A stretch of 64,000 nt of DNA from Azospirillum doebereinerae. GTDB taxonomy: Bacteria > Pseudomonadota > Alphaproteobacteria > Azospirillales > Azospirillaceae. This document shows, in pieces, positions 35,041 through 50,133 of the stretch. Within the stretch, counting starts at the first letter, position 1. Each line of letters begins with the position of its first letter. The notes beneath the pieces were generated by a model that was not told the DNA's origin, did no database searches, and saw nothing but the letters and a program-made list of their open reading frames with translations. Made by a program: the position numbers and the translations under genes. The stretch spans positions 62,001 through 126,000 of the forward strand of contig NZ_RZIJ01000005.1 of NCBI RefSeq assembly GCF_003989665.1. Direction: 5' to 3'.

Positions 35041-35065
35041 GGGAGCGGCTTTTCATCCCGCTCCC
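35041..35065 (-). terminator. Possible terminator after the EVE gene
   Basis: GGGAGCGG (35041-35048) pairs with CCGCTCCC (35058-35065) just after the EVE stop. A T-run occurs before rather than after the stem in minus-strand direction, so termination would be inefficient. Confidence 0.3.
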
Positions 35066-35080
35066 GGTCGAAAAAAGCCG

Positions 35081-35515
35081 TCAGCCCGGCAGCGGAAGGG
35101 CGACGCCCATCGCCTCGGCGATCCGCTCCGCGTCGTGCCCGCTGACCGCGAACAGGCCGAAACGGAACGGCGCCCCCCAGTTCCGGACCCCGGCGGAGAA
35201 CTCCAGCCGGTCGAGCAGCGGCGCGATCGGCGTCTCCACCCCCTCCACCCAGCCCACGTCGCGGCGGAAGGGGACGAAGCCGCCGCCCATGTCGAAGGGG
35301 TAGGGCTCCCCCGCGCGCACCACGCCGATGGCCGTGAAGGATTGAAGACGATCACGACCCCGGAACGTTTCGGTTGGGGAATAATAGGCGACGCGGTCGC
35401 CCGGCCGGATGCGGCGCAACGGAGCGGCCTTGCCGTGGCAGACCTGCATGAAGCCGCCGGCGCGGCCCCGCCGGACATGCTCGGCGCAGGCCACCGCGAT
35501 CCAGTTCCGGCTCAC
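35081..35515 (-). CDS. EVE domain protein
   Basis: 144 residues, a single EVE domain over its whole length: [20 protein letters not shown] at the N-terminus, [14 protein letters not shown], then [23 protein letters not shown] domains are PUA-like and are thought to bind modified bases in nucleic acids. The gene overlaps the VOC gene by four bases (ATGA), so the two are co-translated. Confidence 0.9.
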   Translation of the reverse strand: MSRNWIAVACAEHVRRGRAGGFMQVCHGKAAPLRRIRPGDRVAYYSPTETFRGRDRLQSFTAIGVVRAGEPYPFDMGGGFVPFRRDVGWVEGVETPIAPLLDRLEFSAGVRNWGAPFRFGLFAVSGHDAERIAEAMGVALPLPG

Positions 35516-35895
35516 GACGCCACCGGCGGGGCGGACGGCGCGAAGACGCGCAGCCGGTGACCGTCCGGATCGAGCGCCACGAAGGTAAAACCGAAATCCA
35601 TCGCCGTCGGGGCTTGGAGGATCGGCAACCCGCGCCCGCTCCAGTCCTCGTGGGTGGCGCGGACGACGGTTTCACTGTCCACGGCGAAGGCGATCTCCGC
35701 CCCGCCGCCGCTCGCGGTCGCCGCCGGCTCCACCGTGTGGCGCGACCACAGGCCGAGCATGACGCCGGACTCCATGGCGAACAGGGCAAAGGTCGGGGAT
35801 TGCTCGACCGGCGGCTTGCCGAGCAGGTCGGCGTAGAAGGCGGCGCTGGCGGCGGGGCTGTCGACGTAGAGAAGGACGAAGTTCAGATCGGGCAT
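35512..35895 (-). CDS. VOC family (glyoxalase/bleomycin-resistance fold) protein
   Basis: 127 residues forming one vicinal-oxygen-chelate domain: [20 protein letters not shown] at the start and [16 protein letters not shown] at the end. The usual metal ligands are only partly visible, so activity cannot be assigned. It is followed by the EVE gene with an ATGA overlap and lies beside a divergent-function WYL regulator on the same strand, 75 bases further up. Confidence 0.9.
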   Translation of the reverse strand: MPDLNFVLLYVDSPAASAAFYADLLGKPPVEQSPTFALFAMESGVMLGLWSRHTVEPAATASGGGAEIAFAVDSETVVRATHEDWSGRGLPILQAPTAMDFGFTFVALDPDGHRLRVFAPSAPPVAS

Positions 35896-35970
35896 GGCGT
35901 GCGCTCCGCTGGGGGTGTCGATGCGCGGAGCTTAGGCGCCGATGCTGTCAGTTTCCGTCAGCAGCCGACC

Positions 35971-36660
35971 TCACGGACGCGGAATGCCTTCCTCCTCGCG
36001 CCACGCCGCCAGCATCGCCGGACGGCGGCGCGGGTAGCGGGTGTCCGTGGCGGTCAGGGCGAGGATGCGGTCGGTGCGGAAGTGGCGGAAGGCTTGACGC
36101 AACTCGCACCAAGCCACCATCACCCGCACCCGGTCGAAGAAGCCGAGCGCGAAGGGCCAGACCGTCCGCCGGCTTTCCGAGCCATCGCGGTCGCGGTAGG
36201 CGATCTCCAGCTTGCGCTCCGCCCGGATGGCGTGGCGGATCGCCGCCAGTTCCGTGTCGCCGGCCGCCATCGGTTCGCCAGGGCCCACCAGCAGGGCGGC
36301 GCCGTCCAGCCCCTCGCGCCGGTCGGGCGGCAGCACCGCCGCGATCTTGGACAGCGCGTTGCGCGCCGCCTCCGCCAGCCGTCCGTCGCCACGGTCCACC
36401 ACCCAGCGGGAGCCCAGGACCAGCGCCTCGACCTCCTCCTCGGTGAACATCAGCGGCGGCAGCAGGAAGCCGGGACGCAGGATGTAGCCGACGCCCGGCT
36501 CCCCCTCGATCCCGGCGCCCTGCCCTTGCAGCGTCGCGATGTCGCGGTAGAGCGTGCGCAGGCTGACGCCCAGTTCGGCGGCGAGCGCGTGTCCGCTGAC
36601 CGGCCGGCGGTGCCGCCGCAGAAGCTGCATCAGGTCGAGAAGTCGTCCGGCACGCGCCAT
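35971..36660 (-). CDS. YafY-type WYL domain transcriptional regulator
   Basis: 229 residues. N-terminal winged helix-turn-helix of the HTH_11 type (RLLDLMQLLRRHRRPVSGHA, then LAAELGVSLRTLYRDIATLQ). The WYL domain covers about 135-200 (ERKLEIAYRDRDGSESRRTV). WYL regulators respond to ligands or nucleic acids. The gene precedes the VOC-EVE pair on the same strand and may control it. Confidence 0.92.
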   Translation of the reverse strand: MARAGRLLDLMQLLRRHRRPVSGHALAAELGVSLRTLYRDIATLQGQGAGIEGEPGVGYILRPGFLLPPLMFTEEEVEALVLGSRWVVDRGDGRLAEAARNALSKIAAVLPPDRREGLDGAALLVGPGEPMAAGDTELAAIRHAIRAERKLEIAYRDRDGSESRRTVWPFALGFFDRVRVMVAWCELRQAFRHFRTDRILALTATDTRYPRRRPAMLAAWREEEGIPRP

Positions 36661-36683
36661 GCTTCCCCGCCGGCGGATACGAA

Positions 36684-36718
36684 AAAGGGCGCTCCCCCTT
36701 GCGGGAAGCGCCCCCTTT
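36684..36718 (-). terminator. Rho-independent terminator of pnp
   Basis: A stem of AAAGGGCGCT-type bases (about 36685-36694) with AGCGCCCCCTTT (about 36707-36718). On the minus strand the stem is followed by TTTTTC. It lies about 40 bases after the pnp stop and ends the long ribosomal operon. Confidence 0.8.
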
Positions 36719-36756
36719 CTACCGGACCGTCAGGAAAAAGGTATCCCCTTCCCCGA

Positions 36757-38868
<2,112 letters not shown>

Positions 38869-38988
38869 GGGTTTTTCCTTCCATCCGACACCCAGGACGG
38901 CCGGATTGCCGCCCAAGGCCGGGGCCGCCAGTCGTAAGGCCCCGCAGAGACAGAGATTTGAAAGCGACAACAGAGATTGATGCGAAAA

Positions 38989-39020
38989 AGGCCGGTCCCC
39001 GCGAAAAAGCGGGCCGGCCT
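38989..39020 (-). terminator. Hairpin with T-run in the pnp leader
   Basis: AGGCCGG (38989-38995) pairs with CCGGCCT (39014-39020), and inner CCCGC (38998-39002) with GCGGG (39009-39013). On the minus strand the stem is followed by TTTTTC. It could partly terminate rpsO transcripts or act as a processing site upstream of pnp. Confidence 0.7.
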
Positions 39021-39079
39021 GTCCATCACAAAGCTCTAAAAACCAATCGCGTCACAGTATGAAGCGGTGCTGAAAAACG

Positions 39080-39152
39080 CGACGCCCCGACCGGCGCGCC
39101 GCGCCCGCCGGAACCCGAAGGGGCGGCGGGGCGGTGGCTGGTCGGGGCGTCG
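39080..39152 (-). repeat. 13-base perfect inverted repeat in rpsO-pnp gap (probable RNase III-type hairpin)
   Basis: CGACGCCCCGACC (39080-39092) and GGTCGGGGCGTCG (39140-39152) are exact complements. The 47-base interior is also GC-rich and partly self-complementary, so a long stem forms about 30 bases after the rpsO stop. In E. coli a long stem in this place is cut by RNase III to start pnp autoregulation. Confidence 0.75.
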
Positions 39153-39182
39153 TATCCGGTCACGGTCGGGTCGGCGCGCCGG

Positions 39183-39452
39183 TCAGCGACGCAGGCCCAG
39201 ACGCTCGATGAGCGTGGCGTAACGGGAATTGTCCTTCTTCTTCAAATAGTCGAGCAGACGACGACGCTGACCGACCATCACCAGCAGACCACGGCGGGAG
39301 TGGAAGTCCTTCTTGTGGCCCTTCAGGTGTTCGGTCAGGTTGCTGATCCGCTCGGTCAGGATCGAAACCTGGACCTCGGGCGAGCCGGTGTCGGCCTGGC
39401 CGCGCGAGTATTCCTTGATCAGCTCTTGCTTGCGCTCGGGCGTAATCGACAT
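39183..39452 (-). CDS. rpsO: 30S ribosomal protein S15
   Basis: 89 residues, the standard length. Conserved S15 features: [20 protein letters not shown], then [20 protein letters not shown] and [20 protein letters not shown]. It binds 16S rRNA helix 22 early in 30S assembly. The ATG has an AGGAGA site. It lies 17 bases after truB. Confidence 0.99.
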   Translation of the reverse strand: MSITPERKQELIKEYSRGQADTGSPEVQVSILTERISNLTEHLKGHKKDFHSRRGLLVMVGQRRRLLDYLKKKDNSRYATLIERLGLRR

Positions 39453-39469
39453 CGGGGTCTCCTAAATCT

Positions 39470-40408
39470 TCAAAGGTTGAGCACACGCACCGGACGGACC
39501 TCCGCCCCCTCGACACGCGCCAGCGCCACCGGCTTTCCGCCGAAAAGCGCAATGACGGTGCCATCCCCATCGCCAGTCCCCCGAAGCGCCTCGAGGCGTT
39601 CGCGGTCCTGCCGGGTGAGGAGAGCCACCGTCTGGCCATGTCTCAGTCGGTGCGCTTCCGCTTCCGTCAGGGCCAGCGCCGGGATGTCGTCCAGCGCGGT
39701 CTCGATCGGCAGCAAAAGTCGTTCGACGGCGGCACCTTGCTCCAAGGTTGCCAATTCGTCCAGGGAAATCGCGCCGTCCAGCGTGAAGGGACCGACGCGC
39801 AGACGGCGCAGAAGCGCCACATGCCCGACCGTTCCCAGCGCCTCGGCCAGATCGCGGGCGAGCGAGCGGACGTAGGTGCCCTTGCCGCAATCGACCTCGA
39901 ACACCGCGTGGTCGGCGTCGGGCTGCTCAACCAGTTCGAAACGGTCGATGCGGACGGTGCGCGAGGCCAGATCGACCACGTCGCCCTCGCGGGCGATGTC
40001 GTAGGCGCGCTCGCCGCCGATCTTGATGGCGCTGAACTGCGGCGGCACCTGGTCGAGATCGCCCAGGAAGGCGGGCAGGGCGCCCTGGATCGCCTCGGTG
40101 GTGGGGCGATGGTCGGAACGGTCGATGACCTCGCCCTCGCGGTCGTCGGTGCTGGTGCGCTCGCCCCAGCGGACGCTGAACCGGTAGGTCTTGGCGCCGT
40201 CCATGGCGTAGGAGACGGTCTTGGTCGCCTCGCCCAGCGCGATCGGCAGGATGCCGGTGGCGAGCGGGTCGAGCGTGCCGCCATGGCCGCCCTTCTCCGC
40301 GTTCAGCAGGCGCCGCACCTTGGACAGCGCCTGGGTCGAGCTCATGCCTTCGGGCTTGTCGAGAATGATCCAGCCATGGATCGGCTCGCCCTTGCGCTTA
40401 CGAGCCAC
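39470..40408 (-). CDS. truB: tRNA pseudouridine-55 synthase TruB
   Basis: 312 residues from GTG 40408; the preceding frame has no family similarity, and GTG overlaps the rbfA end by 11 bases. N-terminus KRKGEPIHGWIILDKPEGMS, catalytic Asp in GGHGGTLDPLATGILP, and QVPPQFSAIKIGGERAYD. It makes pseudouridine 55 in the T-loop of tRNAs. The gene overlap with rbfA implies coupled translation. Confidence 0.97.
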   Translation of the reverse strand: MARKRKGEPIHGWIILDKPEGMSSTQALSKVRRLLNAEKGGHGGTLDPLATGILPIALGEATKTVSYAMDGAKTYRFSVRWGERTSTDDREGEVIDRSDHRPTTEAIQGALPAFLGDLDQVPPQFSAIKIGGERAYDIAREGDVVDLASRTVRIDRFELVEQPDADHAVFEVDCGKGTYVRSLARDLAEALGTVGHVALLRRLRVGPFTLDGAISLDELATLEQGAAVERLLLPIETALDDIPALALTEAEAHRLRHGQTVALLTRQDRERLEALRGTGDGDGTVIALFGGKPVALARVEGAEVRPVRVLNL

Positions 40409-40955
40409 GACGGCCGCCCTTGTCCTGCTCGTCGTTTCCGGTTTCGTCGTCTTCCGCATCGTCCTCGTCGGAGGCCGAGGCGTCGTCGTCCTCATCCTCG
40501 TCCCAGGAGTCGTCCTCGTCCTCATCCTCGTCGTGGTCGTCGTCGCCGTTGACGCGGCTGAGGTCGCGGGCGACCGCCGGGCTGTGCAGGATGTTGTCGA
40601 TGTGGTGGGCGTATTCGAAGGAGGTGTCGATCTCGAAGCTGAGCGTCGGCGCGTGGCGCAGATTGACCAGGCGGGCGACCTGCCCGCGCAGGAAGGCGGA
40701 CGCGCGGCGCAGCGCGACCTTCGCCTCCTCCATCTGGCCGCCACCCAGCGTGCTGAAGAAGACGGTGGCGTTGCTGAGGTCGGGGCTAACCCGCACCTCG
40801 GTCACCGTCAGGTTCAGCGCGGAAAGCTCCGGGTCGTGGAAATCGCCCCGGCGGAACAGGTCGGCGAGCGCGTGGCGAAGCTCCTCGCCGACGCGCAGTT
40901 GCCGCTGGGAGGGGGGCTTGCCGGCGTTGATCGCGCCGCGCTTCTTGTTCGCCAT
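40398..40955 (-). CDS. rbfA: Ribosome-binding factor A with acidic tail
   Basis: 185 residues, longer than the usual 120-135. The KH-like core is standard (SQRQLRVGEELRHALADLFR, TEVRVSPDLSNATVFFSTLG, TLSFEIDTSFEYAHHIDNIL). After about residue 130 comes a very acidic tail with Asp/Glu runs and few hydrophobic residues (about 137-177). RbfA binds the 30S subunit during cold adaptation and 16S rRNA maturation. The acidic tail is extra and may be disordered. The upstream gene neighbour in most genomes is infB, but here a small gene and repeats intervene. Confidence 0.95.
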   Translation of the reverse strand: MANKKRGAINAGKPPSQRQLRVGEELRHALADLFRRGDFHDPELSALNLTVTEVRVSPDLSNATVFFSTLGGGQMEEAKVALRRASAFLRGQVARLVNLRHAPTLSFEIDTSFEYAHHIDNILHSPAVARDLSRVNGDDDHDEDEDEDDSWDEDEDDDASASDEDDAEDDETGNDEQDKGGRRGS

Positions 40956-41091
40956 GGTCGCTGTCTTTCGTGAAGGTCGTCGGTGCCGGTGGGGTCAGGA
41001 TCAAAGGACCGGCACGTCGTAAAGGCTAACAGTTCGGTCGTCGCCCGGTGGGGTCAAGCCGTCGGCTTGGGCCTGGGGCGGGATCGGTATC

Positions 41092-41111
41092 CCATCCTTG
41101 CGCAAGGATGG
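41092..41111. repeat. 20-base perfect palindrome
   Basis: CCATCCTTGCGCAAGGATGG is identical to its reverse complement. It lies just before the REP-like unit at 41119. Confidence 0.9.
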
Positions 41112-41118
41112 ATTTAAG

Positions 41119-41222
41119 CCCTTCTCCCCTTGCGGGAGAAGGGTTGGGATGAGGGGTATTCCGCCACAGGCGGAAGATTTGCGCCCCCTCACCCCAACCC
41201 CTCTCCCGCAAGGGGAGAGGGG
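41119..41222. repeat. Inverted pair of REP-like units
   Basis: Unit A (about 41119-41157, CCTTCTCCCCTTGCGGGAGA then AGGGTTGGGATGAGGGG) and unit B (about 41183-41222, CCCCTCACCCCAACCCCTCT then CCCGCAAGGGGAGAGGGGC) are inverted copies. Each has an internal CTCCCxxTTGCxGGGAG hairpin. Such units are common between genes in related genomes. Confidence 0.85.
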
Positions 41223-41256
41223 CTAAACCGGCGGCTTCGTGGGGATGACAGTCTTC

Positions 41257-41472
41257 CTAGAGAAGAAACTCCGGCCAATCCTCGTCCGGTTCCAGGCCAT
41301 AGAAGGTCTTCAAGAGATCCTCGGGCAGCGGATCGTCGAAATCATCGGCGACCGCAATCTGTCCCTTGGCAAGGCCGAAGCGGATCGGGCGTTCTTCCGG
41401 TAAGGACGGTGCCGGCTTCGCCACCGCCTCCTCATCGCGGAGGATGGTCTCCGACAAGGAAATACGGTCCAT
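41257..41472 (-). CDS. Small antitoxin-like protein
   Basis: 71 residues from ATG 41472, no toxin partner. The C-terminal half (RPIRFGLAKGQIAVADDFDD, then PLPEDLLKTFYG) resembles the neutralising tail of antitoxins of PIN-type (VapC-like) toxins, whose tails often read GLAKGxIxxADDFDxPLP. The N-terminal DNA-binding part typical of such antitoxins is short or absent. It stands alone between infB and rbfA, next to the repeats, so it may be the remnant of an inserted toxin-antitoxin locus or a solitary adapter. This is family-level inference. Confidence 0.6.
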   Translation of the reverse strand: MDRISLSETILRDEEAVAKPAPSLPEERPIRFGLAKGQIAVADDFDDPLPEDLLKTFYGLEPDEDWPEFLL

Positions 41473-41553
41473 GGTGGCACGCCCTTCCTCAGAATGCGGA
41501 AAACCCGCCCCGTCCCGGTGAAACACCGGAAGGGGGCGGGCGGTCCGGACGGC

Positions 41554-44394
<2,841 letters not shown>

Positions 44395-44415
44395 CGGTTC
44401 CCGAATGGTCAGACG

Positions 44416-45177
44416 TTACATCGCAGGCCGGCCGGCGCCATCGCCGACTCCCAAGCCCTTATCAAACGAACCCTTAAGCCCGCCCTTAAGTCCTCTGAGG
44501 CGCGCCACGTCGCGGACCAGCCCCTTGGCCAGCCTGCCCCGCGCCACCACCGCGTGCACCACGTGATCGCGCCCCAACGCGGCGGCCATCTCGGCCGACT
44601 CGAAGAGGTCGATCACCGGCAGCGTCGGCGCGAGCGCCGTCACCTTGCCGCGCTGGTCGAGCGAACCGTCGGCGGCCTCGACCAGAAGGGCTGGCGGGGG
44701 ACCGCCGCGACCGACCTGGTTGACCTTCAACGCCTCGCGCACCTTCTCATACCCGGCGAGAACGTGGCCCGCACGGCGGGCAAGGCCCAGACCGTTCAGA
44801 CAACGCCGTTCCAGCAGCCGCTCCAGCCTTTCGGCCAGATCCGGCGGCACCCTCACCGCCCGGCGGGCAGCCTTGGCGAAGACGGACTTCCCCATGGCCT
44901 TCGCCAGAGCCGCCCGATCCGCCGTGACCCAAAGGCCCCGGCCGGGCAGCGTTTCCTCAAGATCGGGGACCACCTCGCCGTCCGGCGCGATCACGAAGCG
45001 GATCATGCCGTCCTTCGGCTGCACGGCGTGGCTGACGATGCAGCGGCGCAAAGGCCCCTTCTCGTCGTCCGCCGGCAGGTGTTCCCCGGTCTCGTTCTCC
45101 GTTTCCGGCACCGCGCCGTCCCCTGTCTCCAGGGGGGCGGTGGCGTCCGGTGCCTCTGCGTCGTTCCGCTCGGTCAT
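44416..45177 (-). CDS. YlxR/DUF448 family RNA-binding protein
   Basis: 253 residues from ATG 45177. The YlxR (DUF448) domain occupies about 35-115 (GPLRRCIVSHAVQPKDGMIR, then RFVIAPDGEVVPDLEETLPG and RGLWVTADR). A second, L7Ae-like segment covers about 130-210 (KVREALKVNQVGRGGPPPAL). This two-domain form is usual in alphaproteobacteria, between nusA and infB. YlxR proteins bind RNA and may act on RNase P or translation; the role here is inferred by position. Confidence 0.92.
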   Translation of the reverse strand: MTERNDAEAPDATAPLETGDGAVPETENETGEHLPADDEKGPLRRCIVSHAVQPKDGMIRFVIAPDGEVVPDLEETLPGRGLWVTADRAALAKAMGKSVFAKAARRAVRVPPDLAERLERLLERRCLNGLGLARRAGHVLAGYEKVREALKVNQVGRGGPPPALLVEAADGSLDQRGKVTALAPTLPVIDLFESAEMAAALGRDHVVHAVVARGRLAKGLVRDVARLRGLKGGLKGSFDKGLGVGDGAGRPAM

Positions 45178-45242
45178 CCGATCGTCATCCGCCCTTCGCG
45201 GTCCCAGAAAAACCAATAAATCCTTGCGCGCAACCCAGGCCG

Positions 45243-46811
<1,569 letters not shown>

Positions 46812-46864
46812 CCGTTACACTTCCTGGGTCGGCGTGTGGTCTTGCGAAATGCCCTGGCGGAGGA

Positions 46865-47356
46865 TCAACCCTGCGCTTCCTGGCTGGCACGGATCAAGTC
46901 GTCCGTCAGAACCAGCTTGGCGCGCAGGATGTTGTCGAACTCCAGCCGGGCGGCTCCCTGTTCGGTTTCGATGCACACGAGGCCGTCCTCGACGCCCTTC
47001 AGCGTGCCCCGGAAGCGCTTGCGTCCATCCGACGACGCCAGCCGGGTGTCCAGCTTGGCCTCGAACCCCGCGAAGCGCTCGAAATCCTTCAAACGGGTCA
47101 GCGGCCGGTCGATGCCGGGCGAGCTGACCTCCAGTGTGTAGGCCTCGCGGATGGGGTCTTCCACATCCAGCAGGGCCGAGACGGAGCGGCTGATGTCCGC
47201 GCAATCCTCGACCGTCATGGCCGCGCCATCGGCGCGTTCCGCCATGATCTGGAGAACCGACCGCTGGCCGCCGGAGATCTGGACGCGCACGACTTCGTAG
47301 CCCATGGCCTCGACCGACGGCGAGATGATCTGTTCGATGCGACCTGTTGCGTCCAT
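46865..47356 (-). CDS. rimP: Ribosome maturation factor RimP
   Basis: 163 residues from ATG 47356. N-terminal half has GRIEQIISPSVEAMGYEVVR and VEDCADISRSVSALLDVEDP, then LEVSSPGIDRPLTRLKDFER and the C-terminal SH3-like domain. It is needed for 30S maturation. It is the first gene of the rimP-nusA-ylxR-infB operon, and its about 143-base leader contains a terminator-like hairpin. Confidence 0.97.
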   Translation of the reverse strand: MDATGRIEQIISPSVEAMGYEVVRVQISGGQRSVLQIMAERADGAAMTVEDCADISRSVSALLDVEDPIREAYTLEVSSPGIDRPLTRLKDFERFAGFEAKLDTRLASSDGRKRFRGTLKGVEDGLVCIETEQGAARLEFDNILRAKLVLTDDLIRASQEAQG

Positions 47357-47378
47357 TCCACCCGACCTGAGCCTGCGG

Positions 47379-47393
47379 CCGGGATTGAACCGG
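47379..47393 (-). other. tRNA T-arm-like element in the rimP leader
   Basis: On the minus strand the sequence reads CCGG-TTCAATC-CCGG, a perfect T-loop consensus on a short stem. I could not find D-arm, anticodon arm or matching acceptor stem upstream, so it is not called a tRNA. In E. coli this operon begins with an initiator tRNA gene. Confidence 0.35.
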
Positions 47394-47412
47394 ACGAGGT
47401 TTCCATAGGCTG

Positions 47413-47441
47413 ATAAAAAAATAAGTGGGCCTAAGCCCACC
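47413..47441 (-). terminator. Terminator-like hairpin inside the rimP leader (possible attenuator)
   Basis: Six-base stem GTGGGC (47426-47431) and GCCCAC (47436-47441) with a four-base loop, followed on the minus strand by TTATTTTTTTATC. It stands about 70 bases upstream of rimP and downstream of the putative promoter, so it would end or attenuate leader transcripts rather than terminate a protein gene. Confidence 0.7.
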
Positions 47442-47505
47442 CGCAATGCGTCCCGCCGGCCCAGTTTCCCGAGCCGTCGATCCGTATGTGGTTCCGTGAA
47501 GGCTG

Positions 47506-47533
47506 AATATAGTCATTCCGCCCGATCCCGCAA
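47506..47533 (-). promoter_or_regulatory. Candidate promoter of the rimP-nusA-infB operon
   Basis: On the minus strand, TTGCGG (47533-47528) and TATATT (47511-47506) are separated by 16 bases (17 if the -35 is read as CTTGCG). The predicted start is near 47499, giving an about 143-base leader before rimP. Confidence 0.5.
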
Positions 47534-47607
47534 GCCTTTTCCCTGGCAATCGCTCCGCGTCGCAAGCGAGGCTGGTGGAACGGGGAAGTTTTTCGGGGAG
47601 GAGCGCG

Positions 47608-47946
47608 ATGATTCTGGAAGCGGCGTTGCTGACGATCGGGAAGGATCGGCAGGAGGAATTCGAGCGGGCGATGGCGCAGGCGACCCACCTAATCGCCGCC
47701 ACCCCCGGCTTTCGCGGCCTGGAACTGCGGCCTTGTCTGGAGGACGCCCGCCGTTACCTGCTGCTGGTCCGCTGGGACCGGCTGGAAGACCACACCGAAG
47801 GCTTCCGGGGATCGGAGCGCTACACCCGCTGGAAGAGCCTTCTCCACCACTTCTACGACCCATTCCCGGTCGTCGAGCATTTCGCGGCGCCGGCCGTCGC
47901 GGTGCCGGATCCGACGCCGGATCCGGCGAGGACGGCGCAGGCTTAG
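47608..47946 (+). CDS. Antibiotic biosynthesis monooxygenase (ABM) fold protein
   Basis: 112 residues from ATG 47608, with GGGGAGGAG upstream. The dimeric alpha-beta barrel of ABM proteins is indicated by ILEAALLTIGKDRQEEFERA, GFRGLELRPCLEDARRYLLL and VRWDRLEDHTEGFRGSERY. Members include heme-degrading and quinol monooxygenases, but many are uncharacterised. The substrate is unknown. It diverges from rimP, and its stop overlaps that of the convergent trmB. Confidence 0.88.
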   Translation: MILEAALLTIGKDRQEEFERAMAQATHLIAATPGFRGLELRPCLEDARRYLLLVRWDRLEDHTEGFRGSERYTRWKSLLHHFYDPFPVVEHFAAPAVAVPDPTPDPARTAQA

Positions 47947-48653
47947 GCGCGCGCCTTGCGGACGAAGCGCAGGAAGACCGGTTTGCGGCCGGCGGCGATG
48001 GCCTTTTCCTCATAGCGGGTCGGCGGCCAATCGGCCGGGCGGACGCGCCAGTCGGACGGCACCCGCGCGGTCCATTCGAAATCGGGATGCTTGACCGTGT
48101 GCTCCAGCATCCAGCGCACCAAGCCCATGTCGTCGCTGGCCAGCCGCAGCTCGGCGCCGTCCTTGAGCACGCGGGCGAGGCGGGGCAGATTCTCCGGTCC
48201 GATGAAGCGACGGTCGTTGTGGCGCTTCTTCGGCCAGGGATCGGCGAACAGCACGAAGGCGCGGCCGATCGAGGCGTCGGGCAGGGCGTCGAGCAGGGGG
48301 CGCGCGTCGTCCGGCAGGACGCGGACGTTGTCCAGCCCATCGTCCTCCACCAGCCCCAGCAGCGCCGCGACGCCGTTGACGAAGGGCTCGGCGCCGATCA
48401 CCCCGATGTCCGGGTTCTGTCCGGCCTGCCAAGCGAGATGGTGGCCGCTGCCGAAGCCAACCTCCATCCACACGTCGCGCACCGGCTTGGCGAACAGGGC
48501 GTGCGGATCGACGCGCGCGCCCGGCGGCGGCACCGGAATTTCCAGCGTCGGCAGCAACGTGTCGAGCAGCTCCGTCCGGCGCTTGCGCAGCGGGCGGCCC
48601 TTGCGGCGCCCGAACAGACGGGTCGAGGAATCGGGGGAGGATTGGTCGGTCAT
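47943..48653 (-). CDS. trmB: tRNA (guanine-N7-)-methyltransferase TrmB
   Basis: 236 residues from ATG 48653 (a GTG at 48665 is in frame). The TrmB signature is clear: VWMEVGFGSGHHLAWQAGQN (SAM motif I), GAEPFVNGVAALLGLVED, FVLFADPWPKKRHNDRRFIG (the family motif PWPKKRH). It makes m7G46 in the tRNA variable loop. It lies downstream of metK, as in other alphaproteobacteria, after a terminator. Confidence 0.96.
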   Translation of the reverse strand: MTDQSSPDSSTRLFGRRKGRPLRKRRTELLDTLLPTLEIPVPPPGARVDPHALFAKPVRDVWMEVGFGSGHHLAWQAGQNPDIGVIGAEPFVNGVAALLGLVEDDGLDNVRVLPDDARPLLDALPDASIGRAFVLFADPWPKKRHNDRRFIGPENLPRLARVLKDGAELRLASDDMGLVRWMLEHTVKHPDFEWTARVPSDWRVRPADWPPTRYEEKAIAAGRKPVFLRFVRKARA

Positions 48654-48702
48654 GGCGGTGGACACGCGCTTTTCGGAAAAATCAGGGCCTCAAAACAAAG
48701 CA

Positions 48703-48720
48703 GGGGCCGCGAACGGCCCC
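48703..48720 (-). terminator. Terminator of metK
   Basis: GGGGCCG (48703-48709) pairs with CGGCCCC (48714-48720), with outer GCA/TGC-type extension. On the minus strand the stem is followed by TGCTTTGTTTTG. It lies about 33 bases past the metK stop. Confidence 0.75.
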
Positions 48721-48753
48721 CGCTGTCACAGCTTGGCTTGAGAAGGCGCCGCC

Positions 48754-49923
<1,170 letters not shown>

Positions 49924-50105
49924 GGGGAACCTCGGCTTTGTGCGGCGCGCTATTTCACAGGTCGAAACGACAGATCGGTACAGCGCCCGCAGGACACCGA
50001 CCCAATCCCGTTATTGACAAGGAATTCTACCGGGGTCAAGCAAACTCCCGATGGAAACCCGCGATGGCACAGACCGCCAAATCGGTGTCGCTCCAGACAT
50101 CGAAA

Positions 50106-50133
50106 GGGGAATGCGGCCGAGAAGCGCATCCCC
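50106..50133 (-). terminator. Hairpin after the XRE regulator gene
   Basis: GGGGAATGCG (about 50106-50115) pairs with CGCATCCCC (about 50125-50133), one mismatch. On the minus strand a short CCCTTTC follows. Weak to moderate terminator candidate. Confidence 0.5.

Larger units (their letters stand above)
38869..39182 (-). other. Structured 314-base rpsO-pnp intergenic region
   Basis: No coding sequence. It holds two strong hairpins: one at 38989-39020 and one nested long-stem structure at 39080-39152. The AT-rich stretch around 39021-39075 may hold a pnp promoter, but no clear hexamers were fixed. Confidence 0.8.
40956..41256. other. 301-base palindrome-rich insertion between the antitoxin-like gene and rbfA
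   Basis: No protein-coding sequence I can support. It contains a 20-base perfect palindrome (41092-41111) and an inverted pair of REP-like units (about 41119-41157 and 41183-41222). It looks like inserted intergenic repeat DNA. Confidence 0.8.

Noticed and set aside
34859-35080. Short ccmB-like or ccmA remnant upstream of ccmC
   Set aside because: Neither strand of this gap encodes Walker motifs or membrane segments of CcmA/CcmB; the region appears to be promoter plus the end of the EVE gene.
47379-47450. A complete tRNA gene upstream of rimP
   Set aside because: Only a T-arm-like element is seen. No D-arm, anticodon arm or acceptor complement can be folded, so it is listed only as a T-arm-like element.
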